Source: Micromonospora radicis (GTDB lineage: Bacteria; Actinomycetota; Actinomycetes; Mycobacteriales; Micromonosporaceae). From it: a DNA stretch of 64,000 nt. Of this stretch, positions 24,993-37,865 are shown piece by piece. Position numbers and translations under genes: made by a program. Below the pieces are notes generated by a model. The model did not search any database and was not told the DNA's origin. It saw nothing but the letters and a program-made list of their open reading frames with translations. Every line of letters starts with the position of its first letter. Position 1 is the first letter of the stretch. Where the stretch lies: the NCBI RefSeq assembly GCF_003583405.1, contig NZ_QXEC01000011.1, positions 62,001-126,000 on the forward strand, read 5' to 3'.

Positions 24993-25105
24993 TGTCGCGT
25001 GCCTCCTCATCTCGTCCGAGCTGGCGGTGCCCGTTCGGTGCCGCCAGGCAAAGTCCACACAGTTGCGCCGTCCTGCGCAAGTGGCGCACCGGGTGGGTAC
25101 GAAAT

Positions 25106-27823
25106 TTACCGTGCCAGCAGCGTACGGGCACCCTGGGTGATGGCTTCCTCGGACACCAGCACCTGCCGGGCAGCCGGACCCAGCGGGACAAAGGAGTCAA
25201 CCGCCGCCACCCGGCGCGCGGCACCGACATACCCGGCGTCGACCAGCGCGGCGAGCACCCCCTCGCCGACCCCGCCGGAGCGCCGGGTCTCGTCCACGAC
25301 CAGCACCCGGCCGGTCGCCGCGGCCTCCCGGATGAGGTCGGCCACCGGCAGCGGCGCGAGCCACCGCAGGTCCACCACCCGACAGCCGACCCCCTCGTCG
25401 GCCAGCGCCGACGCCGCCCGCAGCGACATCCGTACGCCGTTGCCGAAGGTGATGATGGTGACGTCCTCGGCCGATCCGACGCCGTACACCCGGGCCCGGC
25501 CGACCGGCACGTGGCCGCCCGCCCAGGCACCCGGCTCGGCATAGCCGGCCAGCCACTCCCCGTCACCGTCGGTGTAGAGATCGCGGGTGTGGTACAGCGC
25601 GATCGGCTCCAGGAACACGCAGACACTGCCGTCCACCGCCGCACTGGCCAGGCAGGTCCGCAGCATCGCCGCCGCGTCGTCCGGCCGGGCCGGTACGGCC
25701 ACCACCAGGCCGGGCACGTCCCGCAGTACGGCCACCGAGTTGTCGTTGTGGAAGTGCCCGCCGAAGCCCTCCTGGTACGCCAGCCCGGCGACCCGCACCA
25801 CCATCGGGTTACGCAGCGCGCCCTGGGAGAAGAACCCCATGGTCGCCGCCTCGCCGCGCAACTGGTCCTCGGCGTTGTGCAGGTACGCGAGGTACTGGAT
25901 CTCCGGTACCGGAAGCATCCCGGCCAGCCCCGCGCCGAGGCCGAGGCCGAGGATCGAGGTCTCGTCGAGCAGCGTGTCGAACACCCGGGCCGCACCGAAG
26001 CGGTCGCGCAGTCCCTCGGTGACCCCGTACACCCCGCCCTTGGCGGCCACGTCCTCGCCGAAGACCGCCATCTGCGGGTACTCCAGCAGGCCGTCGGTGA
26101 GCGCGGCGTTGATGCTCTGCGCCAGGGTGAGCGGGCCGGACAACTCGGGCGGTTTGCCGCCGAAGGTCTCCGCTCGGGCGCCGGCACCCGCACCGGCGGC
26201 CCGGGCCCCCGCGTCCGCCACCGCCCGGGCGACCCGCAGCGGCCGACGCGGGGCCAGCGGGGCGAGCACCTCGGCCGGGCTGGTCAGCTTCGGCTCGTCG
26301 AGCACCTCCTCGGCGATCCGGCGGACCCGCCAGCCGATCTCGTCGTACCGCTCCAGCAGCTCCGCGCCGCCGGCCAGGCCCGCCTCGACCAGCCGGCGCG
26401 CGGTGGCCACCACCGGATCGGCGGCCAGGTCGGCGGCGATCTCGTCGGCGCTGCGGTACGCGCTCTCGGCGTCCGCGCCGGTGTGGCCCATCAACCGGAC
26501 CGTGCTCAGGTGCAGCACCGCCGGCCGCCGGTGCCGACGGACCCACGCCGCCGCCTCGGTCGCCGCCCGGTACACACCGACCAGGTCGGCACCGTCAACG
26601 GCGAAGTACCGGATGCCCGGCTTCGCGCGCAGGGTGGTCGCCACCCAGCCCTGCGGCGATCGCACGCTGATGCCCAGGCCGTTGTCCTCGCAGACGAAGA
26701 GCACCGGGATACGCAGGCCGGTGTGGTCGTACCAGCCGGCGGTGTTGAAGGCCGCGGTGGCGCTCGCGTGGTTGACCGAGGCGTCGCCGAACGAGCAGAC
26801 CACGATCGCGTCCGGCGGCCAGGGCGCCAGGGCGGTGACGGCGGCACCGGCGCCCGACGTGGTGGCGTCGGCGGACGCGGGGGCGCTGGCGGTGCCGGAC
26901 GCGGGGGCGGTGGCCGTGGGGTCGGGGGCAGGGTCGGCGGTCGCGGGCGCGGGGGTGCTGGTGCCCTCGGACGCGGGGGCGCTGCCGGGCGCCGCCCGCC
27001 GGGGATCGGTACGGCGCAGCCGCTCCACCGCGAGACCCATGCCGACCGCCCGGGGCAGGTGCGAGGCGACGGTGGAGGTGGTCGGCACCACAGCCAGGTC
27101 GGCCCGGCCGAAGACCTTGTGTCGGCCACCGGCGATCGGTTCCTGGCCGGAAGCCACCATCCCGCGCAGCACGTCACGGGCCGCCGCGGCGTACGCCGCG
27201 GCAACCGGTCGTACCGCGGCCGGCCGCGCGTCGGGTGCGGCCTCGTCCTCGGCGCCGTCCACCGATGCGGTCACGGACATCCGCGAAGGCCGCGCCAGCG
27301 CTACCGCCTCGGCCCGGTCCGCCGAGGCACCGGTCGCCACCTCCCGCGTCGCGGCAGCACCGTCCGCGGGTGCTCCGTCGACCACCGCCCCGGTCGTCCC
27401 GTCGCCAAGCGGGCCGGCCAGCCCGGTGGAGTCGGCCGGGGCGGCCAGCCCGGTGGAGTCGGCCGGGGCGGCGTCCCCGGCGGCCTGGGCGACCCGGACG
27501 CAGTAGAAGGCGCCGGAGCGGTAGTGCAGCAGGGCCGGATCGGTCGGGCGCAGCGCGGCGGCCACCGCGGCGTTGGCCTCGTGACCCGCCGAGCCGATGG
27601 TGTGGTAGCCCTCGCCGAAGCTATGCAGCCAACGGCCGGCGAGATCCAGTTGCCGGCTGGTGACCTGGGCGTCGAATAGATCCAACAGTTGGGCGCCGGT
27701 CAGTGCCGCGCCCTCGGCCACCGGCTGCGTGGGGTCGGCGCGGTGCTGCGGCGCGCCCAACGCGGCCAGGGACTCCCGGAACCGGTCGTCGAGATCATGC
27801 GGGGTGGTCACGTCCGACAGCAT
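25106..27823 (-). CDS. Fused E1 alpha/beta 2-oxoacid dehydrogenase with low-complexity insertions
   Basis: This is a thiamine-diphosphate enzyme of about 905 residues. The N-terminal half is the E1 alpha fold ([20 protein letters not shown], then [20 protein letters not shown] for ThDP/Mg). The C-terminal half is the transketolase-like E1 beta ([37 protein letters not shown]). It decarboxylates a 2-oxoacid, possibly branched-chain, and passes the acyl group to an E2. Two Ala/Pro/Thr-rich insertions interrupt the alpha half at about residues 113-205 and 275-335. The first holds two APADSTGLA repeats. The start is taken at 27823; a GTG at 27931 would overlap yjbQ. Confidence 0.82.
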   Translation of the reverse strand: MLSDVTTPHDLDDRFRESLAALGAPQHRADPTQPVAEGAALTGAQLLDLFDAQVTSRQLDLAGRWLHSFGEGYHTIGSAGHEANAAVAAALRPTDPALLHYRSGAFYCVRVAQAAGDAAPADSTGLAAPADSTGLAGPLGDGTTGAVVDGAPADGAAATREVATGASADRAEAVALARPSRMSVTASVDGAEDEAAPDARPAAVRPVAAAYAAAARDVLRGMVASGQEPIAGGRHKVFGRADLAVVPTTSTVASHLPRAVGMGLAVERLRRTDPRRAAPGSAPASEGTSTPAPATADPAPDPTATAPASGTASAPASADATTSGAGAAVTALAPWPPDAIVVCSFGDASVNHASATAAFNTAGWYDHTGLRIPVLFVCEDNGLGISVRSPQGWVATTLRAKPGIRYFAVDGADLVGVYRAATEAAAWVRRHRRPAVLHLSTVRLMGHTGADAESAYRSADEIAADLAADPVVATARRLVEAGLAGGAELLERYDEIGWRVRRIAEEVLDEPKLTSPAEVLAPLAPRRPLRVARAVADAGARAAGAGAGARAETFGGKPPELSGPLTLAQSINAALTDGLLEYPQMAVFGEDVAAKGGVYGVTEGLRDRFGAARVFDTLLDETSILGLGLGAGLAGMLPVPEIQYLAYLHNAEDQLRGEAATMGFFSQGALRNPMVVRVAGLAYQEGFGGHFHNDNSVAVLRDVPGLVVAVPARPDDAAAMLRTCLASAAVDGSVCVFLEPIALYHTRDLYTDGDGEWLAGYAEPGAWAGGHVPVGRARVYGVGSAEDVTIITFGNGVRMSLRAASALADEGVGCRVVDLRWLAPLPVADLIREAAATGRVLVVDETRRSGGVGEGVLAALVDAGYVGAARRVAAVDSFVPLGPAARQVLVSEEAITQGARTLLAR
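27420..27475. repeat. 27-bp tandem repeat inside the E1 gene
   Basis: GGTGGAGTCGGCCGGGGCGG with its flank is repeated in register about 27 bp apart. In the E1 protein this gives two APADSTGLA units. The repeat keeps the frame and is a slippage-prone part of the first low-complexity insertion. Confidence 0.7.
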
Positions 27824-27884
27824 TACCGACCGGAGCACGCGACGCCCACTCGAACCGGGCTCGTCTTCGTCCGAGCTGGTCTGG

Positions 27885-28298
27885 TCAGCCGGGTAGGAAG
27901 GAGAGGCGGACCTGTCGGGTCGTGTTGTCACCGTTGGTGTCGACCAGGCAGATCGACTGCCAGGTGCCCAGTGCGAGCCGCCCGCCGAGCACCGGCAGGG
28001 TGGCGTACGGTGCGACGAAGGCGGGCAGTACGTGGTCGCGCCCGTGCCCCGGCGAGCCGTGCCGGTGCCGCCACCGGTCGTCGGTCGGCAGTACGTCGTC
28101 CAGCGCGGTGAGCAGGTCGTCGTCCGAGCCGGCGCCGGTCTCGATGATGGCCAGCCCGGCGGTGGCGTGCGGTACGAAGACGTGCAGCAGACCGTCGCCC
28201 TGGCCGGCGACGAACTGTTCGGCCTCGGTGGTGATGTCCCGAACCGTCGGCCGGGAACCCGTCCGAACCGTGATCACCTCGCTTCGCATACCTCCCAT
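27885..28298 (-). CDS. YjbQ-family protein (UPF0047)
   Basis: The 137-residue YjbQ/UPF0047 protein has the motifs VFVPHATAGLAIIETG, DDRWRHRHGSPGHGRDHVLP and LGTWQSICLVDTNG. The conserved His residues and the Glu form a probable metal site. Homologues have been linked to thiamine-phosphate synthase-like activity, but the physiological role is unclear. The proximity to two ThDP-dependent dehydrogenases is suggestive. An alternative ATG at 28289 is possible. Confidence 0.88.
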   Translation of the reverse strand: MGGMRSEVITVRTGSRPTVRDITTEAEQFVAGQGDGLLHVFVPHATAGLAIIETGAGSDDDLLTALDDVLPTDDRWRHRHGSPGHGRDHVLPAFVAPYATLPVLGGRLALGTWQSICLVDTNGDNTTRQVRLSFLPG

Positions 28299-28314
28299 CC
28301 TTCCCCATCGGTCA

Positions 28315-28390
28315 CCGACCTTTCGAGATCTTGGTACGAAAGCGCCTCCCGGCGGGCACTTTCCTACCGAGATCCGCGGAGGAAGGTCGG
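28315..28390. repeat. Large imperfect palindrome between yjbQ and aceE
   Basis: The inner arms 28327-28346 (GATCTTGGTACGAAAGCGCC) and 28355-28374 pair at 17-18 of 20 positions with an 8-base loop. Outer arms CCGACCTT (28315-28322) and AAGGTCGG (28383-28390) pair perfectly. The element lies upstream of aceE and of the divergent yjbQ. It could be an operator, an RNA leader structure or an intergenic mobile palindrome. Confidence 0.65.
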
Positions 28391-28512
28391 CGAGTTACCG
28401 ACGAGTACCTGTGGTGAGGGTCGCCCTTCGGGCGGGTGGACGTGACGCCAGGTGCCACGACGGGGCAGGATGGCGCTAGAGACCTATCCCACACACAACC
28501 GAGGGAACGCCT

Positions 28513-31257
<2,745 letters not shown>

Positions 31258-31268
31258 CAGCAGGGTCA

Positions 31269-31302
31269 CGAAGGGGTCCGGCGCGTGCGCCGGACCCCTT
31301 CG
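31269..31302 (+). terminator. aceE terminator
   Basis: A perfect 15-bp stem (CGAAGGGGTCCGGCG) with a CGTG loop, 11 bases after the aceE stop. No T-run follows. Confidence 0.85.
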
Positions 31303-31526
31303 TCATCGAGGGCGGCGCCCGATCGCCGGACGGTCGCCACCGTCCCGTGGCATCCGGAGTGGCTCGTTCGACGGGCGCCGTACATCGAGAGCAACCCGAG
31401 CCAGCCGGGCCACTGGAGCCCACCGGGTTCGCGGGCCGGGTATGCCGAAAGCGGTGGCGGCCCGGGTGCACCTGGTAGGGACACCGGGGCCGCCACCGTC
31501 GCGGGTGGACGCCAGGACGCGGCCGC

Positions 31527-31973
31527 TCAGCCGACGGCGGCCAGGTCGGTCAGCCGGGCCAGCGAGTCCTCCAGATCGGCGCCGACCCGACGCAGGCCGA
31601 GGCGGAGCAGGGCAGCCTTGACCGGACCGGCCGGCCAACGTACGACGATCAGCCGGACGACCGTTCCGCCCGCCTCCTCGTCGGGGGTGAGCTGGACGTA
31701 TATCTCGGTGCGCGCCTCCGCACGGGCACCGGCGCCCTTGGCGCGTTCACGCCAGCCGATCAGGGTCGGTTCCTGGTAGGCGATCACCTCGGCCTCATGC
31801 GCGGCACCGCGTCCGGCCTGGACCAGTTGCCGTCTCCCGAAGCCCTCCCCCGAGAGGACCTCGGCCGCCCGGACCCCGGCCAACCAGGCGGGCAACTGCT
31901 CGGCCCGCTGCACCACATCCCAGACCGCTTCCACCGGCGCCGCCACGTGCGCGCTGCGTTCCACGAGGATCAT
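31527..31973 (-). CDS. SRPBCC/START-like protein
   Basis: The protein has 148 residues from the ATG at 31971-31973 with GGAGGAAG upstream. The helix-grip fold is suggested by the N-terminal RSAHVAAPVEAVWDVVQRAE, the central LIGWRERAKGAG and the long C-terminal helix VKAALLRLGLRRVGADLEDS. Such proteins bind hydrophobic ligands or act as polyketide-cyclase-like proteins. The ligand is unknown. It diverges from the beta-glucosidase gene. Confidence 0.82.
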   Translation of the reverse strand: MILVERSAHVAAPVEAVWDVVQRAEQLPAWLAGVRAAEVLSGEGFGRRQLVQAGRGAAHEAEVIAYQEPTLIGWRERAKGAGARAEARTEIYVQLTPDEEAGGTVVRLIVVRWPAGPVKAALLRLGLRRVGADLEDSLARLTDLAAVG

Positions 31974-32158
31974 TTCCGTCTTCCTCCAGTGAGGACATCC
32001 CACGATATCGGCACTGTATGCGCAAAAACGGACGTATCTGGACGGGTTCGTAAAAGACACGCCGAAAGGTATTGATTACCGCCCTGGATCGGCCTATGGA
32101 CCGAAGCCTCGACGCCCCCTAGAGTTCCGAACACGTTTCGCGTTTCCTGGGAGGGCGC

Positions 32159-33508
32159 ATGCAGACCGCACCACTGCCCGATTTCCCCGCCGGATTCCGT
32201 TGGGGCGTCTCCACGTCCGCGTACCAGATCGAGGGCGCCGCCCGCGCCGACGGCCGGGGACCGTCCATCTGGGACACCTTCGCCCACTCCCCCGGTCGCG
32301 TCGTCGACGGCAGCAACGGCGACGTGGCCTGCGACCACTACCACCGCTACGCCGAGGACATCGCGCTGATGGCCGGGCTGGGCGTGACCGCGTACCGGTT
32401 CTCGGTGGCCTGGCCCCGGGTGCTGCCGACCGGGACCGGCGCGGTCAACCCGCCGGGGCTGGACTTCTACGAACGGCTCGTCGACGGGCTGCTCGAACAG
32501 GGCATCGACCCGGTGGCCACGCTGTTCCACTGGGACCTGCCGCAGCCGGTGCAGGACGCCGGCGGCTGGTTGAACCGGGACACCGCACACCGGTTCGCCG
32601 AGTACGCCGACCTGGTGGCGGCCCGCCTCGGCGACCGGGTGAAGCTCTGGATCACGCTGAACGAGCCGTTCATCCACATGAGCCTCGGCCACGGCACCGG
32701 CGAACACGCCCCCGGGGCGGCGCTGCTCTTCGACGCCTTCCCGGTGGCCCACCACCAGCTGCTCGGGCACGGCCTGGCCGTCGCCGCGCTGCGCGCCCGC
32801 TGCGGCGCCCCGGTCGCCATCGCCAACAACTACTCGCCGGTGCGACCCGTCGGCACCGACCCGGCCGACCTCGCCGCCGCGGCCGGGTACGAGGCGCTGC
32901 ACAACCGGCTGTTCACCGACCCGCTGCTCGGTCGCGGCTACCCGACCGAGCTGGGCTTCGACGAGTCCGTGGTGCGCGACGGCGACCTCGACGTGATCGC
33001 CGCCCCGCTGGACGTGCTCGGGGTCAACTACTACAACCCGACCGGCGTACGCGCCCCCGAGGAGGGCTCGCCGCTGCCGTTCGAGCTGGTGCCGCTGGAC
33101 GGTTACCCGCGTACCGCCTTCGACTGGCCGGTGGCCCCGGACGGGCTGCGCGAACTGCTCGACTGGTTGCACCGGCGGTACGGGCCGGACCTGCCGCCGA
33201 TCCAGATCACCGAGAGCGGCTGCGCGTACGACGACACGCCGGACGCCGAGGGCCGGGTGCCGGACCCGGACCGGATCGCCTACCTGGACGGCCACCTGCG
33301 CGCGGTGCACGCGGCGATGGCCGACGGGGTCGACGTGACCGGGTACTTCGTCTGGTCCCTGCTGGACAACTGGGAGTGGGCCGAGGGCTTCACCAAGCGC
33401 TTCGGCCTGGTGCACGTCGACTTCGCCACCGGAGCGCGTACGCCCAAGTCGTCGTACTCCTGGCTGCGCGAGGCCATCGCGGCGGCCCGTCGGGAACCTC
33501 CGCGGTGA
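32159..33508 (+). CDS. Family GH1 beta-glucosidase
   Basis: The 449-residue GH1 (beta/alpha)8-barrel enzyme has no signal peptide, so it acts on imported disaccharides. The N-terminal signature FRWGVSTSAYQIEGAARADG, acid/base Glu in WITLNEPFIH and nucleophile Glu in IQITESGCAYDD are present. It retains the anomeric configuration and releases glucose from cellobiose or aryl glucosides. The MFS transporter starts at its stop codon (GTGA). The pair is a sugar uptake and hydrolysis unit. GGGAGGG precedes the ATG. Confidence 0.95.
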   Translation: MQTAPLPDFPAGFRWGVSTSAYQIEGAARADGRGPSIWDTFAHSPGRVVDGSNGDVACDHYHRYAEDIALMAGLGVTAYRFSVAWPRVLPTGTGAVNPPGLDFYERLVDGLLEQGIDPVATLFHWDLPQPVQDAGGWLNRDTAHRFAEYADLVAARLGDRVKLWITLNEPFIHMSLGHGTGEHAPGAALLFDAFPVAHHQLLGHGLAVAALRARCGAPVAIANNYSPVRPVGTDPADLAAAAGYEALHNRLFTDPLLGRGYPTELGFDESVVRDGDLDVIAAPLDVLGVNYYNPTGVRAPEEGSPLPFELVPLDGYPRTAFDWPVAPDGLRELLDWLHRRYGPDLPPIQITESGCAYDDTPDAEGRVPDPDRIAYLDGHLRAVHAAMADGVDVTGYFVWSLLDNWEWAEGFTKRFGLVHVDFATGARTPKSSYSWLREAIAAARREPPR

Positions 33509-34776
33509 CCACCGTCGACCCGACGCCGGCCTCGCTGCCGGCGGCGCTGGCGGAGCCGACCGTGTCGGTGCGGCGCGGCTGGATCGCGCTGCTGTTCGCC
33601 GCCAACCTCGGCGTCTGGATGGCGTTCTTCACCCCGATCCAGGTGCTGCTGCCGCAGCAGCTCGGACAGATCGCGCCGACGAACAAGGAGACCATGCTGG
33701 CGGTGGTCACCGGGTTCGGCGCGCTGGCCGCGGTGATCGTCAACCCGCTGGTCGGGGCGCTGTCGGACCGGACCTGCCTGCGGATCGGCGGTCGGGAGTT
33801 CGGCCGCCGGCACGTCTGGACCCTCGGCGGCGCGGTGCTCGGCGCGCTGTCGCTGGTACTGCTCGCCCAGGCGCAGACCGTGCTCGGCGTGGTCGTCGGC
33901 TGGATCGCCGCGCAGACCTGCTTCAACGCGATGCTGGCCAGCCTGACCGCCGCCGTGCCGGACCGGGTCCCGGTCGCCCAGCGCGGCGGCGTCTCGGGCT
34001 GGGTCGGCATCCCGCAGGCGCTCGGGCTGGTGCTCGGCGTCGTCCTGGTCACCGCCGTGGTCACCGGCACCGCCGCCGGCTACCTGGCGATCGCCGCCGC
34101 GGTGCTGCTGTTCGCCCTGCCGTTCGCGCTGCGCACCACCGACGACCCGCTGCCGCGTACGCACCGACCCCCGCTGCGTGGACTGCTGGCCGGCATGTGG
34201 GTGTCGCCGCGCCGATACCCGGACTTCGGCTGGGCCTGGATCACCCGGTTCCTGGTGCAGCTCGGCAACGCCTTCGGCACCCTCTACCTGCTGTACTTCC
34301 TCACCGACGAGGTACGGGTGGCCGACCCCGAGGGCGGCCTGCTGGTGCTGATCCTGCTGTACACCGCCGGGCTGATGGCGACCACGGTGGTCGCCGGGCG
34401 GCTGTCGGACCGCTCGGGCAAACGCAAGATCTTCGTGATCGTCGCCGGGATGGTGATCGCGGTCGCCGCGCTGCTGCTGGCCGTCGCGCCCACCTGGCCG
34501 ATGGCGATCGTCGCCGCGCTGCTGCTCGGCGGCGGCTACGGCGTCTACCTGTCGGTGGACGCCGCCCTGATCACCCAGGTGCTGCCCCGGGCCACCGACC
34601 GGGCCAAGGACCTCGGCGTGATCAACATCGCGAACTCCGCGCCACAGGTGCTCGGCCCGGCCATCTCCGCTCCGATCGTGGTCTACCTGGGCGGCTACCC
34701 GGCCCTGTACGCGACCACGGCCGCCGTGACCGTCCTCGGCAGCGTGCTGGTGTTGAAGATCCGCTCCGTGCCCTGA
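33505..34776 (+). CDS. MFS transporter, probably for beta-glucosides
   Basis: The 423-residue major facilitator protein has about 12 helices. It starts at GTG 33505, which overlaps the beta-glucosidase stop. GALSDRTCLRIGGREFGRRH after helix 2 and GRLSDRSGKRKIF in the second half are the duplicated MFS loop signatures. It resembles glycoside-cation-symporter-like or sugar MFS members. The frame stays open 1.3 kb upstream, but that part is antisense-like overlap with GH1, not protein. Confidence 0.9.
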   Translation: MTTVDPTPASLPAALAEPTVSVRRGWIALLFAANLGVWMAFFTPIQVLLPQQLGQIAPTNKETMLAVVTGFGALAAVIVNPLVGALSDRTCLRIGGREFGRRHVWTLGGAVLGALSLVLLAQAQTVLGVVVGWIAAQTCFNAMLASLTAAVPDRVPVAQRGGVSGWVGIPQALGLVLGVVLVTAVVTGTAAGYLAIAAAVLLFALPFALRTTDDPLPRTHRPPLRGLLAGMWVSPRRYPDFGWAWITRFLVQLGNAFGTLYLLYFLTDEVRVADPEGGLLVLILLYTAGLMATTVVAGRLSDRSGKRKIFVIVAGMVIAVAALLLAVAPTWPMAIVAALLLGGGYGVYLSVDAALITQVLPRATDRAKDLGVINIANSAPQVLGPAISAPIVVYLGGYPALYATTAAVTVLGSVLVLKIRSVP

Positions 34777-34857
34777 CGCCCGTGACGTGAGGATGGGCCC
34801 CGGCACAACGCCAGGCGATGACAATGGGCCCCGCCGCACCTCTGTAGGCTGGAGGTC

Positions 34858-36267
34858 GTGACGGTACGTGTGCGTTTCGCCCCCTCCCCGACCGGTATGT
34901 TCCACGTCGGCGGTGCCCGCTCGGCGCTGCAGAACTGGATCTTCGCCAAGCAGCAGGGCGGAGTGTTCGTGCTGCGCATCGAGGACACCGACGCGGCCCG
35001 CAACAAGCCGGAGTGGACCGAGGGCATCCTGTCGGCGCTGGACTGGATCGGCATCGAGCGGGGCAGCTACGAGGGCCCGCACTTCCAGTCCTCGTACGCC
35101 GACGAGCACCGCGCCGCCGCCCGCCGGCTGCACGACTCGGGCCGGGCGTACTACTGCGACTGCACCCGCGAGGCGGTACAGGCCCGCACCGGCAACCAGT
35201 ACACCGGTTACGACGGGTACTGCCGTGACCGGGGACTGCCGCCGGGCGAGGGCCGCGCGCTGCGCTTCCGTACGCCGGACGAGGGTTCGACGGTGGTGGT
35301 CGACCTGATCCGGGGCGAGCCGACCTTCGAGAACAAACTCATCGAGGACTTCGTCATCGCCCGCGGCGACGGCTCGCCGGTCTTCCTGCTGGCCAACGTC
35401 GTGGACGACATGACGATGGGGATCACCCACGTGATCCGGGCCGAGGAACACCTGCCCAACACCCCGAAGCAGCAACTGCTCTGGGACGCCCTCGGGGTGA
35501 AGCCGCCGATCTGGGCACACGTGCCGGTGGTGGTCAACGAGAAGCGGCAGAAGCTGTCCAAGCGGCGCGACAAGGTCGCGCTGGAGGCGTACCGGGACGA
35601 GGGCTACCTCGCCGACGCGATGCGCAACTACCTGATGCTGCTCGGCTGGGCGCCCTCGGGTGACCGGGAGATCGTGCCCTGGTCGGTGATCGAGGACGAG
35701 TTCCGGCTGGACGAGGTCAACCCGTCACCGGCGTTCTTCGACGAGAAGAAGCTGCGCGCGTTCAACGGCGAGTACATCCGGGCGCTGCCGGTCGAGGAGT
35801 TCGTGGCGGCCTGCCAGCCGTGGCTGACCGGTACCGGCACGATCGCGCCGCCGCCGTGGCAGCCCACAGAGTTCGACCCGGCGGTGTTCGCCGCGGTCGC
35901 GCCGCTGGCCCAGACCCGGATCGCGGTACTCAGCGAGATCGTGCCGAACGTCGACTTCCTCTTCGTCGCCTCGCCGCTGATCGACGAGGCGGCCTGGGCC
36001 AAGGCCATGAAGGAGGGCTCGGCGGAGCTGCTGGACGCCACCATCGCGGCCTTCGAGGCGGTCACCTCCTGGGACGCCGACACACTCAAGGCCACCCTGG
36101 AGGCGGTCGGCGCGGAGCGTGGCCTCAAGCTCGGCAAGGCGCAGGCACCGGTACGGGTGGCGGTGACCGGCCGGACCGTCGGCCTGCCGCTGTTCGAGTC
36201 GTTGGAGGTGCTCGGCTCAGAGCGCACCCTGGCCCGGCTGCGCGCCGCCCGGGTCCGCCTGTTCTGA
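34858..36267 (+). CDS. gltX: Glutamyl-tRNA synthetase
   Basis: The 469-residue class I synthetase has [18 protein letters not shown] (HIGH-like, here HVGG) at residue 7, [11 protein letters not shown] in the zinc-region equivalent and [14 protein letters not shown] (KMSKS-like) at about residue 230. It charges tRNA-Glu. The GTG start is preceded by GGAGGTC, too close for a normal ribosome site. TAGGCT lies 7 bases upstream, so the transcript may be leaderless. A weak 9-bp inverted repeat (36279-36326) follows the gene. Confidence 0.97.
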   Translation: MTVRVRFAPSPTGMFHVGGARSALQNWIFAKQQGGVFVLRIEDTDAARNKPEWTEGILSALDWIGIERGSYEGPHFQSSYADEHRAAARRLHDSGRAYYCDCTREAVQARTGNQYTGYDGYCRDRGLPPGEGRALRFRTPDEGSTVVVDLIRGEPTFENKLIEDFVIARGDGSPVFLLANVVDDMTMGITHVIRAEEHLPNTPKQQLLWDALGVKPPIWAHVPVVVNEKRQKLSKRRDKVALEAYRDEGYLADAMRNYLMLLGWAPSGDREIVPWSVIEDEFRLDEVNPSPAFFDEKKLRAFNGEYIRALPVEEFVAACQPWLTGTGTIAPPPWQPTEFDPAVFAAVAPLAQTRIAVLSEIVPNVDFLFVASPLIDEAAWAKAMKEGSAELLDATIAAFEAVTSWDADTLKATLEAVGAERGLKLGKAQAPVRVAVTGRTVGLPLFESLEVLGSERTLARLRAARVRLF

Positions 36268-36573
36268 TCGGCCCGCCCACCCGGACCGCCGGATGTGACC
36301 TTCGTCGCATCCCGCGTGGTCCGGGTCGGCTGGGCGTTCGGGTACCCATCGCGCCCTCCGCAAAGGTAAAATCCGCCCGCTGGTCAACGGCCGCTACCTT
36401 GTCGAGTCGAGATCGCAGATAGTTCCAATTACTGTTCCACCAGCTGCAACCGATCGACGTTCTGCGGAGTCTTTGAGGTGGGTACCCGTCCTGTGGGCAC
36501 GGTCGCCGCCGTCAACCTTCCGACGCGTGACTCCTGCAGCACAGCCACCCATCGAACGGGGCGAGGAGGCGGC
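36268..36573. other. Intergenic region after gltX
   Basis: This 306-bp region holds an ACCCGGACC/GGTCCGGGT inverted repeat with a 30-base loop (36279-36326), a possible gltX terminator. It is followed by an AT-richer stretch (36360-36450) that probably carries the promoter of the next gene. No RNA gene was seen. Confidence 0.4.
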
Positions 36574-37221
36574 ATGGTCCGACGGATGAGGCGACTGGCC
36601 GCGGTGGCCCTGGGTGGAGTGGCGGCGGTGTTGCTGTCGGCCGCGTTCGCCGAGCCGGTCAGGGCGGCGCCGAAGACCCCGCCACCCGGGGTGGACATCA
36701 CCGGGCACGGGCTGACCGAACCGCTGCGGCTGCGCGCCGAGACCCATCCAGAGCACGTCAAGGCCATTGTCGACCAGGTCAGCGCCCGTGGGCTGGTACG
36801 GCAGGCGAGCAGCCCGAAGAAGGCCGAACTCGGTCCGAAGTACACGGTCGTGGTGTTCGCCGGTGACGTTCCCAAGCAGACGTACGACCTCTACCCGAAG
36901 GCGGCCGGCGGGCCCCGGGTGTTCCGGCCGGCCAAGCAGCCGGACCGTAAGTCCACCGCGGCCTGGTTCCTCGGCCGGGTCAGCATGTCCGAGACGCTGC
37001 GCACCGCCGGCGTACCGCTGGAGCGGACGTTCGAGGCGGTCAGCGGCGGCATCGGCGGGGGTGAACGGATCATCCCCGAGGAGGCGCTCAACCCCGCGCA
37101 GGACATCAACGAGGCGTTCGGCGAGCTGCGGCGCCTGCTGCTGCTCAACGTGGCGGTGGTGCTGGTGATCACCATCGGCCTGGCCGGAATCGCGCTGCTG
37201 ATTCGCCGCCGGACCCGCTGA
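36574..37221 (+). CDS. Exported tail-anchored protein of unknown function
   Basis: The 215-residue protein has a signal peptide (MVRRMRRLAAVALGGVAAVL ... ending about VRAAP), an extracytoplasmic domain (about 30-180) and a C-terminal helix LLLLNVAVVLVITIGLAGIALLI with a basic cytoplasmic tail. The ATG at 36574 has AGGAGG at 6 bases. No catalytic motif was recognised. A sensor or envelope-structure role is possible. Confidence 0.75.
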   Translation: MVRRMRRLAAVALGGVAAVLLSAAFAEPVRAAPKTPPPGVDITGHGLTEPLRLRAETHPEHVKAIVDQVSARGLVRQASSPKKAELGPKYTVVVFAGDVPKQTYDLYPKAAGGPRVFRPAKQPDRKSTAAWFLGRVSMSETLRTAGVPLERTFEAVSGGIGGGERIIPEEALNPAQDINEAFGELRRLLLLNVAVVLVITIGLAGIALLIRRRTR

Positions 37222-37865
37222 CCACCGGCTGGTCGCCGGAGCACTACCGTCGCTCCGTCGCTCCGGCCGCCTCCCGGCACGCGCCGGCCCGGCGCCGGTG
37301 CGGCGTGATCAGCACCAGCGACGTGGTGGACGTTCCCGCCGGGTGTTGCGGTGCGCCGGCCGGACCGGACCGTGCCGGTGCGCGCCGGCCCAGCCGGGCA
37401 GGTCGCTACGACAACCCGAGTGGGCCGGCTCCGGCTGCTCGTCAGCCGGCTCCGGGCCACGCTGGCGCGGCAGTGCGGGTACGGTGCCGCACTGGCGGGG
37501 CGGCGCCGGTTCGACGGGGCGGGGCCGCTGCGCCGGGTCGTCCTCCTGGCGCTCGGGCATCCGGGTCGCGGCCGGTTCGACGGGGTGACTGAGACCGGTG
37601 GGGCGGCGATGGTGCTTGCCACCGGCCGGCTGGTCGTGCGGGCCCGATCGAGACGGCTCCCCCTGGGCGCAACCGTGCTCGGCCTCGCCGTGCGCCATCG
37701 GCCTCTCCTCACGCTCTCGCCCACACCCGCCGGTGCCCACCCGACGTGCCCTGACACCGTACTGGCCGGCCCCGACGCGCCGGACGGCGCGTGCCCGTAT
37801 CGGCGCCGGTCTCCGCGTCGCCGGCTGCCGTGCCGGTCCTGCTCAGGGCATGTCAGGCTAGTCGG
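37222..37865. other. Region before fasR with at most one weak gene
   Basis: This 644-bp region carries many overlapping frames with poor coding character. The only plausible one is the minus-strand frame listed separately. The right end holds the fasR promoter. TAG-containing hexamers near 37855 are compatible with a leaderless fasR transcript. No RNA gene or repeat was seen. Confidence 0.4.
37309..37698 (-). CDS. Possible hydrophilic His/Pro-rich protein (129 aa)
   Basis: ATG at 37696-37698 is preceded by GAGGAGAGG. The frame encodes a Pro/His/Arg-rich, likely disordered protein (MAHGEAEHGCAQGEPSRSGP...) with a first half that has good third-position GC. No domain is recognised. It diverges from fasR. 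The ribosome site supports it, but the composition argues for caution. Confidence 0.35.
   Translation of the reverse strand: MAHGEAEHGCAQGEPSRSGPHDQPAGGKHHRRPTGLSHPVEPAATRMPERQEDDPAQRPRPVEPAPPRQCGTVPALPRQRGPEPADEQPEPAHSGCRSDLPGWAGAHRHGPVRPAHRNTRRERPPRRWC

Noticed and set aside
32200..33504. Upstream extension of the MFS frame across the beta-glucosidase
   Set aside because: The extension is out of frame with GH1 and Arg/Gly/Pro-rich. The MFS protein starts at the GTGA overlap at 33505.
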